Positions 24,205-32,862 of a DNA stretch of 33,000 bases are shown piece after piece. The stretch spans positions 650,555 to 683,554 of the forward strand of contig NZ_KN150747.1 of assembly GCF_000754815.1 (NCBI RefSeq). Direction: 5' to 3'. The notes below the pieces were generated by a model, which saw only the letters and a list, made by a program, of their open reading frames with translations, was not told the origin of the DNA and searched no databases. Position numbers and translations under genes: made by a program. The DNA is from Yersinia ruckeri ATCC 29473. Lineage in GTDB: Bacteria > Pseudomonadota > Gammaproteobacteria > Enterobacterales > Enterobacteriaceae. Numbering within the stretch: the first letter of the stretch is position 1; every line of letters starts with the position of its first letter.

Positions 24205-24708
24205 TTAACTGGCGCGGCCATCTGCCGCGGTTGGATTCGCCGCTTCCCAAGACTCAGCCGCCAATTGGAGTAGTTGGTCTTCCAGTGTAAAGCGGGCATC
24301 CAATGCTTCGCCAATATCAGATAACGCTTGATGAAATTCCAAACAACTATCCTGATCGACCTCATTGTCTGTATAACGATCGTGGAAAGCCATGATAGTT
24401 TGTGTATTGTTGTTTAATGCGGGATAAAACTGGGTAGTTAAAGCCATCTTTGGACTGGTAGCGCCTTCTACCTGCTTGATTATTCTTTCATAAATATGAA
24501 AATGGCCAGAAGAGAGATAATCCACCAAATTATGGCAGAAGTTGTCCAAGGCTTTTTGATTCAGCGGGGTATGCTTTTCTTTTGGCGGTTTAATGCCGAT
24601 CACGGTGCAATATGAGACTAACAGTGCTTTGCGAGCATGTAGCCATTGATCAATTAATTCATGACTGCCACCAACACGCTGAGTCAAGCTTTCAAGGCTG
24701 TTTAGCAT
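24205..24708 (-). CDS. rsd: Regulator of sigma 70, Rsd
   Basis: Rsd is a cytoplasmic anti-sigma factor that binds sigma 70 in stationary phase, easing the switch to alternative sigma factors. The product is 167 residues (E. coli 158), an all-helical protein. Conserved stretches include [63 protein letters not shown] and [23 protein letters not shown]. The frame opens further upstream (24765), but ATG 24708 has GGAG six bases before it and gives the family N-terminus [15 protein letters not shown]. It lies downstream of the polymerase genes in a monocistronic unit, divergent from nudC. Confidence 0.93.
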   Translation of the reverse strand: MLNSLESLTQRVGGSHELIDQWLHARKALLVSYCTVIGIKPPKEKHTPLNQKALDNFCHNLVDYLSSGHFHIYERIIKQVEGATSPKMALTTQFYPALNNNTQTIMAFHDRYTDNEVDQDSCLEFHQALSDIGEALDARFTLEDQLLQLAAESWEAANPTAADGRAS

Positions 24709-24742
24709 GAACGACTCCATGAGTAAAAATACGTAAATGTGG

Positions 24743-24758
24743 GTTACAAAAATGTAAC
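24743..24758. promoter_or_regulatory. Inverted repeat between rsd and nudC
   Basis: GTTACA (24743-24748) and TGTAAC (24753-24758) form a perfect 6-4-6 dyad in the 98-base divergent gap between rsd and nudC, placed to affect both promoters. No regulator is assigned. The surrounding sequence is AT-rich and should contain the two promoters, which I could not place convincingly. Confidence 0.4.
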
Positions 24759-24806
24759 AAACCAAATTCTAGATTGCCAGTGAAGTCGAGGTTGTGCAAC
24801 AACGAT

Positions 24807-25583
24807 ATGGAACTACAACTAACAGGTGAGGAACATGGCTGGTGGGTTATCAGTCATGAGAACAAATTGTGGCTACCAAAAGGTGAATTACCTTACGGTA
24901 GCGCAGCACTTTGGTCGCTACAGGGAGCGACGGCTAGACAGATTGGCGAATGGCAAGGCCAGGCTGTTTGGCTGATTCGCCAACTCATGAGCAGTGAGAT
25001 GGGATCAGTACGGCAATTATTGGACATTGATCGCGGTTTGTTTCAACTGGCAGGGCGAGGTGTTCAGTTGGCGGAATTTTATCGTTCCCACCGGTTCTGT
25101 GGCTATTGCGGTCATCAAATGCATGCCAGCCGCACTGAATGGGCTTGCCTGTGTAATCATTGCCGTGAACGCTATTATCCACAAATTGCGCCCTGTGTGA
25201 TCGTGGCCATTCGGCGTGGTGATGAAATTTTACTGGCTCAGCATGTTCGTCATCGTGGCGGTATTCATACGGTGCTGGCCGGTTTTGTCGAAGTGGGCGA
25301 AACCTTGGAACAGGCTGCGGCTCGCGAAGTCATGGAAGAAAGTAATATCAGCATTAAGAACATGCGCTACGTCACCTCTCAGCCTTGGCCGTTCCCACAT
25401 TCTTTAATGATGGCGTTTATGGCGGAATATGACAGCGGCGAACTGCGTCACGATCCGAAAGAATTACTCAACGCTAATTGGTACCGTTACGATCAACTGC
25501 CATTATTACCTCCGCCGGGCACCGTGGCACGTCGGTTGATTGAAGATACGGTGGTGCGGTGTCGCACCGAACAGGACAGCTAA
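24807..25583 (+). CDS. nudC: NADH pyrophosphatase / RNA decapping hydrolase NudC
   Basis: NudC is a Nudix hydrolase that cleaves NADH and removes NAD caps from RNA 5' ends. With ATG 24807 the protein has 258 residues (E. coli 257). Zinc ligands are Cys98, Cys101, Cys116 and Cys119, at E. coli numbering. The Nudix box runs about 159-181 with catalytic Glu174, Glu177 and Glu178, and is followed by the NADH-specificity motif SQPWPFPHS. The glycine usually next to last in the Nudix box is Asn180 here (EESNI). Upstream TTG (24774) and GTG (24780) codons are in frame, but the HGWWVISHE alignment favours 24807. No good ribosome binding site is visible. Divergent from rsd; hemE follows after 44 bases. 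Confidence 0.94.
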   Translation: MELQLTGEEHGWWVISHENKLWLPKGELPYGSAALWSLQGATARQIGEWQGQAVWLIRQLMSSEMGSVRQLLDIDRGLFQLAGRGVQLAEFYRSHRFCGYCGHQMHASRTEWACLCNHCRERYYPQIAPCVIVAIRRGDEILLAQHVRHRGGIHTVLAGFVEVGETLEQAAAREVMEESNISIKNMRYVTSQPWPFPHSLMMAFMAEYDSGELRHDPKELLNANWYRYDQLPLLPPPGTVARRLIEDTVVRCRTEQDS

Positions 25584-25600
25584 ATCTGGCATGCTACAAT
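25573..25600 (+). promoter_or_regulatory. Candidate hemE promoter
   Basis: AGGACA (25573-25578, 4/6) and TACAAT (25595-25600, 5/6) are 16 bases apart at the nudC-hemE junction. Transcription would begin near 25607, 20 bases before the hemE ATG. Read-through from nudC is also possible. Confidence 0.42.
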
Positions 25601-25627
25601 AGCGGCAGATAATTAAGGGAGCCCCAC

Positions 25628-26692
25628 ATGAATGAGTTGAAGAACGATCGTTATCTGCGCGCCTTACTTCGTCAGCCCGTAGATGTCACTCCGGTATGGA
25701 TGATGCGTCAGGCAGGACGTTATTTGCCAGAGTACAAGGCAACCCGCGCGCAAGCGGGTGATTTTATGGCGTTGTGTAAAAACGCCGAGTTGGCCTGTGA
25801 AGTGACTCTCCAGCCTTTGCGACGTTATCCGTTAGACGCGGCGATTTTGTTCTCCGACATTCTGACCATTCCTGATGCTATGGGCCTGGGGCTTTACTTT
25901 GAAACGGGCGAAGGCCCGCGTTTCCAGTCACCGATTACGTGTCGTGCCGACGTAGAAAAACTGCCCATTCCTGATCCTGAGCATGAGCTGGGTTATGTCA
26001 TGAATGCGGTGCGGACTATTCGTCGTGAACTGAAAGGGCAGGTACCGTTAATTGGTTTCTCCGGTAGCCCGTGGACGCTGGCGACTTATATGGTCGAAGG
26101 CGGCAGTAGCAAAGCGTTTACCAAATTGAAGAAAATGATGTATGCCGAGCCAGCAACCTTGCATTTGTTACTGGATAAACTGGCAGACAGCGTCATTTTG
26201 TATCTGAATGCGCAGATCAAAGCTGGCGCGCAGTCGGTGATGGTGTTTGATACCTGGGGCGGTGTGTTGACTGGCCGTGATTATCTTGAGTTCTCGCTAC
26301 AGTACATGCATAAGATTGTCGCCGGTTTGATTCGTGAAAATGATGGACGTCGTGTGCCCGTGACCCTGTTTACCAAAGGTGGTAGGCAGTGGTTGGAAGC
26401 GATGGCCGCTACCGGATGTGATGCTCTAGGGCTGGATTGGACGATGGATATCGCGGAAGCTCGTCACCGTGTAGGGGATAAAGTTGCGCTACAGGGCAAC
26501 ATGGATCCGTCAGTATTGTATGCACCCGCAGAGCGAATCCAGCAGGAGGTCGGTACTATTCTGGCAGGTTTCGGCCATGGCGAAGGTCATGTATTCAATC
26601 TGGGTCATGGCATTCATCAAGATGTCCCACCGGAGCACGCTGGCGTGTTCGTTGAAGCGGTACACCGTTTGTCCCGCCAATACCACGTATAA
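25628..26692 (+). CDS. hemE: Uroporphyrinogen III decarboxylase
   Basis: HemE removes the four acetate carboxyl groups of uroporphyrinogen III to give coproporphyrinogen III, a cytoplasmic step of heme synthesis that needs no cofactor. The 354 residues equal the E. coli length. Signatures are [15 protein letters not shown] (about 21-35, with the substrate-binding arginine), [13 protein letters not shown] with the catalytic aspartate near 78, [23 protein letters not shown] and [18 protein letters not shown] carries Arg253 where E. coli has Gly (KGGGQWL). AAGGGA is at 25615-25620, before the ATG. nfi follows after 11 bases, so the two are co-transcribed. Confidence 0.97.
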   Translation: MNELKNDRYLRALLRQPVDVTPVWMMRQAGRYLPEYKATRAQAGDFMALCKNAELACEVTLQPLRRYPLDAAILFSDILTIPDAMGLGLYFETGEGPRFQSPITCRADVEKLPIPDPEHELGYVMNAVRTIRRELKGQVPLIGFSGSPWTLATYMVEGGSSKAFTKLKKMMYAEPATLHLLLDKLADSVILYLNAQIKAGAQSVMVFDTWGGVLTGRDYLEFSLQYMHKIVAGLIRENDGRRVPVTLFTKGGRQWLEAMAATGCDALGLDWTMDIAEARHRVGDKVALQGNMDPSVLYAPAERIQQEVGTILAGFGHGEGHVFNLGHGIHQDVPPEHAGVFVEAVHRLSRQYHV

Positions 26693-26703
26693 ACGGAGGA
26701 AAG

Positions 26704-27402
26704 ATGGTTGATACTCTGGCTTTGCGTGAAGAACAACGACAACGAGCCACCGAGATCATCCTCCATGATGATGCCGATTTCGCGCCACCGGTATTGATTG
26801 CCGGTGCCGATGTTGGCTTCGAACAGCAAGGTGCCGTGACGCGCGCGGCAATTGCCATCCTACATTATCCTTCCTTAGAATTAGTGGAATACCAGATAGC
26901 CCAGGTTGCCACGACGCTACCTTATATTCCGGGCTTACTCTCATTTCGCGAATATCCGGCTTTGCTGGCTGCTTGGGCGCAGTTACGCCAGCGGCCTGAT
27001 TTGCTACTGGTGGATGGGCAGGGTATCGCACATCCCCGTCGTTTGGGGGTTGCCAGTCATTTTGGCCTATTAGTTGATGTGCCTACCATTGGCGTGGCTA
27101 AAAGTCGGTTATGCGGCCAATTTTCACCTTTGGCAACGGCTGCCGGTGCTTTGCAGCCGTTGGTTGATGCTAGCGCGCAACTAGGTTGGGTTTGGCGTAG
27201 TAAAGCCCGCTGTAATCCGCTGTTTATCTCCCCTGGGCATCGGATCGGCATGGAAAGTGCGCTAGCCTGGGTGCAGAAATGCATGGCCGGTTATCGGTTA
27301 CCCGAACCAACGCGTTGGGCGGATGCTATTGCCTCCGATAGACCGGCGTTACAACGCTGGTTAGCGAGAAACACCTCACATACAGCGAATATTCCGCGTT
27401 AA
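26704..27402 (+). CDS. nfi: Endonuclease V (deoxyinosine 3' endonuclease)
   Basis: Endonuclease V nicks DNA at the second bond 3' of deoxyinosine, starting repair of deaminated adenine, and also acts on other lesions. The 232-residue product (E. coli 223) has the RNase H-like fold landmarks: AGADVGFE with the first metal aspartate (about 39-46), the wedge/lesion motif [24 protein letters not shown] with the second aspartate near 104, [19 protein letters not shown], and [27 protein letters not shown] (26695-26699) gives a strong ribosome binding site. It is tightly linked behind hemE, as in E. coli, with no functional tie known to heme. Confidence 0.96.
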   Translation: MVDTLALREEQRQRATEIILHDDADFAPPVLIAGADVGFEQQGAVTRAAIAILHYPSLELVEYQIAQVATTLPYIPGLLSFREYPALLAAWAQLRQRPDLLLVDGQGIAHPRRLGVASHFGLLVDVPTIGVAKSRLCGQFSPLATAAGALQPLVDASAQLGWVWRSKARCNPLFISPGHRIGMESALAWVQKCMAGYRLPEPTRWADAIASDRPALQRWLARNTSHTANIPR

Positions 27403-27746
27403 CTTATTCCGATAACTCACTGCTGTTAATCCGTTCACATCTTCGGTTGTCGATATTTTGTTCGAAAACGGGACTTTCCCTACAAGAAAAGACAGATTAA
27501 TCTGGATTGTGAACTATTTAGCGTATTAACAGATTGATAATTGATAGTTTCTCGTAATACTTTATCCGCTAGCCCAGTGAGCCGTTGGTACTGGGCCGAT
27601 TATCAGCCTCTAGCCGTGAATCTCCGGGGAGAACGAGATTTCTGACGTTATCTCAATTGTCGCTAAATGAGGCGGCTTTCTCTCATAGGTATATGATTTA
27701 ATTTCGGGTACACTGCCGCGCAGATAATGAGGAATGAGATCTAAAC
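27403..27746. other. Region between nfi and yjaG
   Basis: No gene is visible in these 344 bases. Two stem-loops stand out: GCCCAGT (27572-27578) with ACTGGGC (27590-27596), and TCTCC-GG-GGAGA (27621-27632), the latter able to compete with GAATCTC (27619-27625)/GAGATTTC (27636-27643). Neither is followed by a T run. A promoter for yjaG is expected near the right end (TATGAT at 27692-27697 and TACACT at 27709-27714 are possible -10 elements) but no -35 fits well. Confidence 0.5.
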
Positions 27747-28337
27747 ATGTTACGTAACCCTATCCATTTACGTCTCGAAAAGCTGGAAAGTTGGCAACAT
27801 ATGACCTTCATGGCCTGCTTATGCGAGCGTATGTATCCGAATTACCAGAAATTTTGCCTGGAAACCGAATTTGGCGATCCGGCGGTTTATCGACGTATTC
27901 TGGATTTGATCTGGGAAACGCTGGTGGTGAAAGACGCTAAAGTGAACTTCGATAGCCAATTGGAAAAGTTGGAAGAAGCGATTCCTTCCGCCGATGATTA
28001 CACCATTTACGGCGTGTATCCGGCTATTGATGCCTGCATTGCTCTGGGTGAAGCCATTCATTCGCGTTTAAGCGGTGAAACATTGGAACATGCCATTGCT
28101 ATCAGTGAGGCATCAATTCGTACTGTAGCTATGCTGGAAATGACTCAGGCTGGCAAAGAAATGACCGATGAAGAACTGAAGGTTCTGCCGGCCGTTGAAG
28201 AAGAATGGGACATCCAATGGGAGATTTTCCGTCTGTTGGCCGACTGTGAAGAACGCGATTTGGATCTGATCAAAGGATTAAGATCTGACCTGCGGGAAGC
28301 CGCTGTGAGTAACATTGGCATAAATTTAACGCAATAA
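27747..28337 (+). CDS. yjaG: DUF416 family protein YjaG
   Basis: A 196-residue cytoplasmic protein, the same length as E. coli YjaG, and recognised by collinearity (MLRNPIHLRLEKLESWQHMTFMACLCERMYPNY, then ILDLIWETLVVKDAKVNFDSQLEKLEEAIP). It looks mostly helical, without signal peptide or membrane segment, and acidic overall. The family (DUF416) has no established biochemical function. GAGGAA at 27729-27734 is the likely ribosome binding site, 12 bases from the ATG. Its place between nfi and hupA is conserved in enterics, which says little about its job. Confidence 0.93.
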   Translation: MLRNPIHLRLEKLESWQHMTFMACLCERMYPNYQKFCLETEFGDPAVYRRILDLIWETLVVKDAKVNFDSQLEKLEEAIPSADDYTIYGVYPAIDACIALGEAIHSRLSGETLEHAIAISEASIRTVAMLEMTQAGKEMTDEELKVLPAVEEEWDIQWEIFRLLADCEERDLDLIKGLRSDLREAAVSNIGINLTQ

Positions 28338-28525
28338 GGCAAGAAAACGTGATTTAACGCCTGATTTGTCGTGCCTTAAGGCTTCACATCTGCCCCCTGT
28401 CTGTTCTACATTTGGGGGGCGAAAAAAAGTGGCTATCGGTGCGTGTATGCAGGAGAGTGCTGTCAATCGGCATATCCGTCGCACTCGATGCTTTGCAAAC
28501 GATAAACACACTGTAAGGATAACTT

Positions 28526-28798
28526 ATGAATAAGACTCAACTGATTGAAGTAATCGCGGACAAGGCGGATCTTTCCAAAACTCAAGCTAAGGCTGCTTTG
28601 GAATCCACACTGGCTGCAATTACCGAGTCTCTGAAAGACGGTGAGCAAGTACAATTGGTTGGTTTCGGTACTTTCAAAGTGAATCATCGTAACGAACGCA
28701 CTGGCCGCAATCCGCAAACCGGTAAAGAAATCAAAATTGCTGCTGCTAACGTTCCGGCGTTCGTTTCTGGCAAAGCACTGAAAGATTCTGTTAAATAA
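28526..28798 (+). CDS. hupA: DNA-binding protein HU subunit alpha
   Basis: HU alpha is a 90-residue histone-like protein that bends and compacts DNA as a homodimer or as a heterodimer with HU beta. It has an N-terminal helical dimerisation body ([28 protein letters not shown]). The DNA-clasping beta arms (about 50-75) carry the signature [21 protein letters not shown], with the intercalating proline in RNPQTG and [12 protein letters not shown] 28526 follows AAGGATAA. It has its own 188-base upstream gap. I could not place its promoter, but a GC-rich stem GCCCCC/GGGGGC (28392-28397, 28415-28420) lies there. It is monocistronic by position, with a weak terminator just after. Confidence 0.97.
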   Translation: MNKTQLIEVIADKADLSKTQAKAALESTLAAITESLKDGEQVQLVGFGTFKVNHRNERTGRNPQTGKEIKIAAANVPAFVSGKALKDSVK

Positions 28799-28825
28799 TA
28801 ACAGCATGTCAGTGAGAATAATAAA

Positions 28826-28853
28826 CGAGGGGGTGGCAAAGCCCCTTTTGTTT
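28826..28853 (+). terminator. Probable hupA terminator
   Basis: GGGGGTGGC (28829-28837) and GCCCC (28841-28845) form a bulged hairpin around AAA, followed by TTTTGTTT. It lies 31 bases after hupA. It falls inside the longest possible reading frame of the next gene, which argues that this gene starts at 28854. Confidence 0.55.
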
Positions 28854-29507
28854 ATGCGCCGGGTGCTGATGACCTTGGGTCTAGTCATAGGTGTCAGCGC
28901 CTGTAGCGGACGTTCCGATGCTCCCCAATTCAGTGCTAGCGGCTATATTGCAGATAGTGCGGTGGTGCGAATCTGGCGTCATGACGATTCCCAGCAACAT
29001 CCTCAGGTCATCATGACCGTCTACAGTCCCTATCGTGGGGATGTCACCCGAGTGACCTTCTACGAATATCAGAACGGTATTCTGCGCCAGATTCGGCAAA
29101 GTGATATTGGTAAAGAGGCTCAAAGCCTACAATTACGCTTTAGCGAACAGGGTGTTGTCAGCTTTATGCAGCGTCAACTGGCATCGAGTCGTGAGTTACT
29201 GACCGCAGATGAAATCACTTTTCAGCAGTTTGAAGCCAAGCGTATTCTGGAGTTGAGCACGGCTCTACGTGCCGGGAATGTCAATTTGATGCAAGGGCGT
29301 TTCCAGAATGGCGTGTTAACTGGCTGCAACGGTGTCATTCAGCGGCCTCAATTTGAAGATTATGCGCAGACATGGTTGAACCAACGTGCTAAAAATACCA
29401 AAGGTCCATTAGGCATCGCCTGGTTGAATGCGCCAGAAGGGCAAGCATTATTACTGGTAGCTAACGAAGACTTTTGTCGCTGGGAGCCAACGGCAGACAG
29501 TTTGTAG
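28854..29507 (+). CDS. yjaH: DUF1481 family putative lipoprotein (YjaH-like)
   Basis: A 217-residue exported protein. The N-terminus MRRVLMTLGLVIGVSACSG has two arginines, a short hydrophobic core and a lipobox VSAC with Cys17, so attachment to the inner or outer membrane as a lipoprotein is expected; Ser at +2 favours outer-membrane sorting. The mature part contains SGYIADSAVVRIW, SFMQRQLASSRELL and AWLNAPEGQALLLVANEDFCRW, resembling E. coli YjaH (DUF1481), whose function is unknown. The frame extends upstream to ATG 28806, but that would place the hupA terminator inside the gene and bury the signal peptide. Neither start has a good ribosome binding site, so the start is uncertain. Confidence 0.82.
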   Translation: MRRVLMTLGLVIGVSACSGRSDAPQFSASGYIADSAVVRIWRHDDSQQHPQVIMTVYSPYRGDVTRVTFYEYQNGILRQIRQSDIGKEAQSLQLRFSEQGVVSFMQRQLASSRELLTADEITFQQFEAKRILELSTALRAGNVNLMQGRFQNGVLTGCNGVIQRPQFEDYAQTWLNQRAKNTKGPLGIAWLNAPEGQALLLVANEDFCRWEPTADSL

Positions 29508-29549
29508 TATTGTTCGTTAATAAAAAGCTGTTCACTAATATAATAAAGA

Positions 29550-29574
29550 AGAGGGCGCAAACGCGACACCCTCT
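29550..29574 (-). terminator. Probable purD terminator
   Basis: AGAGGG (29550-29555) and CCCTCT (29569-29574) enclose GC-rich sequence. Read on the minus strand the stem is followed by TCTTTATTA, moderately T-rich. It lies 30 bases beyond the purD stop and between the convergent yjaH and purD, so it may serve both. Confidence 0.5.
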
Positions 29575-29603
29575 GCCATTCTGACTAAAACCTTACTTGT
29601 TAC

Positions 29604-30887
29604 TTATTTAGCTCGGGCAATCGCCCGATAGCCAATATCTTTCCGACAGAAACCACCTTCCCAATGAATATCTGCGGCTAACTGGTAAGCACGTTGCTGT
29701 GCATCTGCAACGTCAGCCCCCAGTGCGGTTACGCATAAGACACGGCCACCGCTAGTCACAACATGATTACCATCTAGACGGGTTCCGGCATGGAATACTT
29801 TCGCGTCCGCGACTTCCTGCTGTGGCAGACCATGAATAATATCGCCTTGACGATAATCTGCCGGGTAACCGCCCGCTGCCAGTACCACACCCAGTGAAGG
29901 TCGTTCATCCCAGTCCGAGGTTTTCTCATTCAACTTGCCTTGGGCACCCGCTAGGCAAAGTCCAACCAGATCAGAACGCATCCGCAGCATGATTGGCTGT
30001 GTTTCCGGGTCGCCAAAGCGGCAATTAAATTCAATCACTTTTGGTTGCCCGTCAGAAGAAATCATCAAGCCCGCATAGAGGAAACCAGTATAAATATTTC
30101 CTTCAGCAGCCATGCCACGTACGGTGGGCCAGATAATCTGATCCATAACCCGCTGGTGAACTTTATCGGTCACTACCGGTGCTGGAGAATAGGCTCCCAT
30201 ACCGCCAGTATTTGGGCCTGTATCGCCATCACCAACGCGTTTATGATCCTGGCTGGTGGCCATGGGCAGAACGTTTTCACCATCTACCATCACAATAAAG
30301 CTGGCTTCTTCACCGTCGAGAAACTCCTCCACTACGATACGATGGCCAGCATCACCAAATGCGTTGCCAGCCAGCATGTCGTGAACTGCGGTCTCTGCTT
30401 CTTGCAATGTCATCGCAACAATCACGCCTTTACCGGCGGCCAGTCCATCAGCCTTGATCACAATCGGCGCACCAATCTTGCGCACATAGGCTAAAGCTGG
30501 TTCAATCTCAGTGAAATTCTGATAAAACGCAGTCGGAATATTGTGGCGTGCCAGGAAATCTTTCGTGAAGGCTTTGGAACCTTCCAACTGTGCCGCAGCC
30601 TGCGTTGGGCCAAAAATAGTGAGGCCCGCGTTCCGGAAAGCATCCACTACGCCAATAACCAGCGGCGCTTCTGGGCCAACAATCGTCAGACCAATATCGT
30701 GGCTCTGGGCAAAGGCCAGCAAACTAGGAATATCTGTAGCGGCGATATCCACATTTTCTAACGTTGGCTCTAGCGCTGTACCAGCGTTACCCGGTGCGAC
30801 ATAAATTTTATCCGCTAAAGGCGACTGTGCTGCTTTCCAACCCAGAGCATGTTCGCGACCGCCGTTGCCAATAATCAAAATATTCAT
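29604..30887 (-). CDS. purD: Phosphoribosylamine-glycine ligase PurD
   Basis: PurD (GAR synthetase) joins 5-phosphoribosylamine and glycine with ATP in the second step of purine synthesis. The 427-residue product (E. coli 429) has the N-terminal Rossmann segment NILIIGNGGREHALGWK, VGPEAPLVIGVVDAF, the ATP-grasp nucleotide loop IVIKADGLAAGKGVIVA (about 142-158), GDGDTGPNTGGMGAYSPAP, and the metal site EFNCRFGDPETQ (about 284-295). ATG 30887 follows GGAG by eight bases. It lies 26 bases after purH and shares its PurR-controlled promoter. Confidence 0.97.
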   Translation of the reverse strand: MNILIIGNGGREHALGWKAAQSPLADKIYVAPGNAGTALEPTLENVDIAATDIPSLLAFAQSHDIGLTIVGPEAPLVIGVVDAFRNAGLTIFGPTQAAAQLEGSKAFTKDFLARHNIPTAFYQNFTEIEPALAYVRKIGAPIVIKADGLAAGKGVIVAMTLQEAETAVHDMLAGNAFGDAGHRIVVEEFLDGEEASFIVMVDGENVLPMATSQDHKRVGDGDTGPNTGGMGAYSPAPVVTDKVHQRVMDQIIWPTVRGMAAEGNIYTGFLYAGLMISSDGQPKVIEFNCRFGDPETQPIMLRMRSDLVGLCLAGAQGKLNEKTSDWDERPSLGVVLAAGGYPADYRQGDIIHGLPQQEVADAKVFHAGTRLDGNHVVTSGGRVLCVTALGADVADAQQRAYQLAADIHWEGGFCRKDIGYRAIARAK

Positions 30888-30913
30888 CAGGATGACTCCG
30901 TTAAGCGGTTAAA

Positions 30914-32503
30914 TTAATGACGGAAATGACGCATCTCAGTAAAGATCATCGCGATGTTGTGCTCATCAGCGGCAGCAATCACTTCGTCATCGCGAATCGA
31001 ACCTCCCGGCTGGATTACGCAAGTGATACCGACGGCTGCGGCGGCATCAATACCATCGCGGAACGGGAAGAAGGCATCGGAAGCCATCGCCGAGCCTGCA
31101 ACCTGCAAACCTTCATCGGCGGCTTTGATACCGGCAATTTTGGCAGAGTACACGCGGCTCATCTGGCCAGCCCCTATACCAATAGTCACATTATCGCGGG
31201 CATAAACAATTGCATTGGATTTAACGAATTTCGCCACTTTCCAGCAGAACAGTGCATCCGCGAGTTCCTGAGCCGTTGGTTGACGCTGAGATACCACGCG
31301 AAGATCCGCCTCAGTCACCATGCCTAAATCACGATCCTGTACCAACAGGCCACCATTGACACGTTTGAAATCCAGGCCCGCGGAGCGAGCTTGCCACTGA
31401 CCACAAGTGAGTACGCGGACGTTTTGTTTGGCGGCTAACAGTGCCAGAGCATCAGGGCTAACGCTTGGCGCAATAATCACTTCGACAAATTGGCGACTGA
31501 TAATGGCTTGCGCCGTTTCGGCATCTAGTTCTCGGTTAAAGGCAATAATACCGCCGAAAGCGGAAGTTGGATCGGTTTTATAAGCGTTGTTGTAGGCAGC
31601 CAAAATGGAATCACCGATAGCGACGCCACAAGGATTGGCGTGTTTGACGATGACACAGGCTGGCTCACTGAATTCTTTCACACATTCCAGTGCCGCATCG
31701 GTATCGGCGATATTGTTATAAGACAGCGCTTTGCCCTGTAATTGTTGCGCAGTGGCAACGGAGGCCTCTTTAACCTCTTCTTCTATATAGAAGGCAGCTT
31801 GTTGGTGGCTGTTCTCACCGTAACGCATATCTTGTTTCTTTATATAGTTAAGATTCAGGGTGCGTGGGAAGCGGCCAGCAGGTTGTTCGGTTTCGCCGTG
31901 ATAGGCTGGAACCATAGTACCGAAATAGTTGGCAATCATGCCGTCATAGGCCGCCGTGTGCTCGAATGCCTTGATAGCGAGATTAAAACGGGTCGGATAA
32001 GTCAATGAACCGTCATTGTTATCCAGCTCAGTGATGATTTCCGCATAATCGCTGCTCTTGACCACGATCGCGACGTCTTTATGGTTCTTGGCCGCAGAGC
32101 GCACCATGGTCGGACCGCCGATATCGATATTCTCAACGGCATCTTCCAGTGAACAATCGGGACGAGCTACGGTTTGGGCAAAAGGATAGAGATTCACAAC
32201 GACCATATCGATCGGCTGAATATCATGTTGGGACATGATGCCATCGTCCTGACCACGACGACCGAGGATACCGCCATGAATTTTTGGATGCAGAGTTTTA
32301 ACGCGTCCATCCATCATTTCCGGAAAACCGGTGTAATCGGAAACTTCGGTGACCGGTAAACCGGCATCGGCCAGCAGGCGTGCGGTGCCGCCGGTGGAAA
32401 GTAACTCGATGCCACGCTGAGAAAGCGCTTCGGCGAATTCAATGATACCTGCTTTATCAGACACACTAAGCAGAGCACGGCGGATTGGACGGCGTTGTTG
32501 CAT
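30914..32503 (-). CDS. purH: Bifunctional AICAR transformylase / IMP cyclohydrolase PurH
   Basis: PurH carries out the last two steps to IMP: formyl transfer from 10-formyltetrahydrofolate to AICAR, then ring closure. The 529 residues equal E. coli. The N-terminal IMP cyclohydrolase domain (about 1-200) has [32 protein letters not shown] and [15 protein letters not shown]. The C-terminal transformylase domain has [43 protein letters not shown] (catalytic Lys-His pair near 266-267) and [13 protein letters not shown]. The frame extends upstream to 32539, but ATG 32503 gives [13 protein letters not shown] as in E. coli and has AAGGGA seven bases upstream. Followed by purD. Confidence 0.97.
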   Translation of the reverse strand: MQQRRPIRRALLSVSDKAGIIEFAEALSQRGIELLSTGGTARLLADAGLPVTEVSDYTGFPEMMDGRVKTLHPKIHGGILGRRGQDDGIMSQHDIQPIDMVVVNLYPFAQTVARPDCSLEDAVENIDIGGPTMVRSAAKNHKDVAIVVKSSDYAEIITELDNNDGSLTYPTRFNLAIKAFEHTAAYDGMIANYFGTMVPAYHGETEQPAGRFPRTLNLNYIKKQDMRYGENSHQQAAFYIEEEVKEASVATAQQLQGKALSYNNIADTDAALECVKEFSEPACVIVKHANPCGVAIGDSILAAYNNAYKTDPTSAFGGIIAFNRELDAETAQAIISRQFVEVIIAPSVSPDALALLAAKQNVRVLTCGQWQARSAGLDFKRVNGGLLVQDRDLGMVTEADLRVVSQRQPTAQELADALFCWKVAKFVKSNAIVYARDNVTIGIGAGQMSRVYSAKIAGIKAADEGLQVAGSAMASDAFFPFRDGIDAAAAVGITCVIQPGGSIRDDEVIAAADEHNIAMIFTEMRHFRH

Positions 32504-32763
32504 GGTTTTATCCCTTGGCTTGGAATCGCAGTTTTTCATTGGCTATATATAGAGCGTTACGTGAATCTCTACCTTGAACTTCTATCTATATAGAGGAACA
32601 GATTCAGATAACGTCCCAAAAGGGGATTCTTGGGTAATGATTTGCTTCTTTGATACCCCAGTTAGCGGATTGACATGGCTAATTTCAGCCTCGTTTGTAC
32701 TTTTTAGCTAAAAATCGATTTGCAGAGACAGCATTAGGTGAATGCCGAACCATAATTTCGACG
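32504..32763 (-). other. purH mRNA leader, about 260 bases
   Basis: Between the probable start of transcription and the purH ATG lies an unusually long leader. It contains two copies of TATATAGAG on the plus strand (32546-32554 and 32587-32595), each inside a near-palindrome (CTATATATAG at 32543-32552, CTATCTATATAG at 32582-32593), and a small stem CCC-CTTTT-GGG. A 22-codon frame (M V R H S P N ... K K Y K R G, 32685-32753) starts close to the 5' end but lacks a visible ribosome binding site. I assign no function. Confidence 0.4.
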
Positions 32764-32769
32764 CGGGGA

Positions 32770-32791
32770 ATTGTAGCGAAAACGATTGCGC
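32770..32791 (-). promoter_or_regulatory. purHD promoter -10 and PurR operator
   Basis: GCGAAAACGATTGCGC (32776-32791) matches the 16-base PurR operator consensus at 12 positions, including the central AAACG and the flanking CG pairs. On the minus strand it is directly followed by TACAAT (32770-32775), a 5/6 -10 element, so a bound purine repressor would cover the promoter core. A TTGACG lies further up but at 22 bases spacing, so the -35 is unclear. E. coli purHD has the same operator/-10 arrangement. Confidence 0.8.
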
Positions 32792-32823
32792 GATGCTCGT
32801 CAATTTTCAGCCCAGATTGATTC

Positions 32824-32832
32824 TGTGGATAA
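32824..32832 (-). promoter_or_regulatory. Consensus DnaA box between purH and the rRNA promoter
   Basis: TGTGGATAA on the plus strand is TTATCCACA on the minus strand, the strict consensus DnaA box. Two bases further right is a perfect 10-base palindrome TTGTGCACAA (32835-32844). Both lie in the divergent gap between purH and the rRNA P1 promoter. No cluster of boxes or AT-rich unwinding region marks an origin. Confidence 0.55.
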
Positions 32833-32862
32833 GTTTGTGCACAACAAGGTATAAAGTGGGGT

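Noticed and set aside
32504..32539. Upstream start for purH adding 12 residues
   Set aside because: ATG 32503 has AAGGGA seven bases upstream and the family N-terminus MQQRR.
32821..32850. Replication origin suggested by the DnaA box
   Set aside because: Only one consensus box, with no box cluster, unwinding repeats or origin-associated genes.
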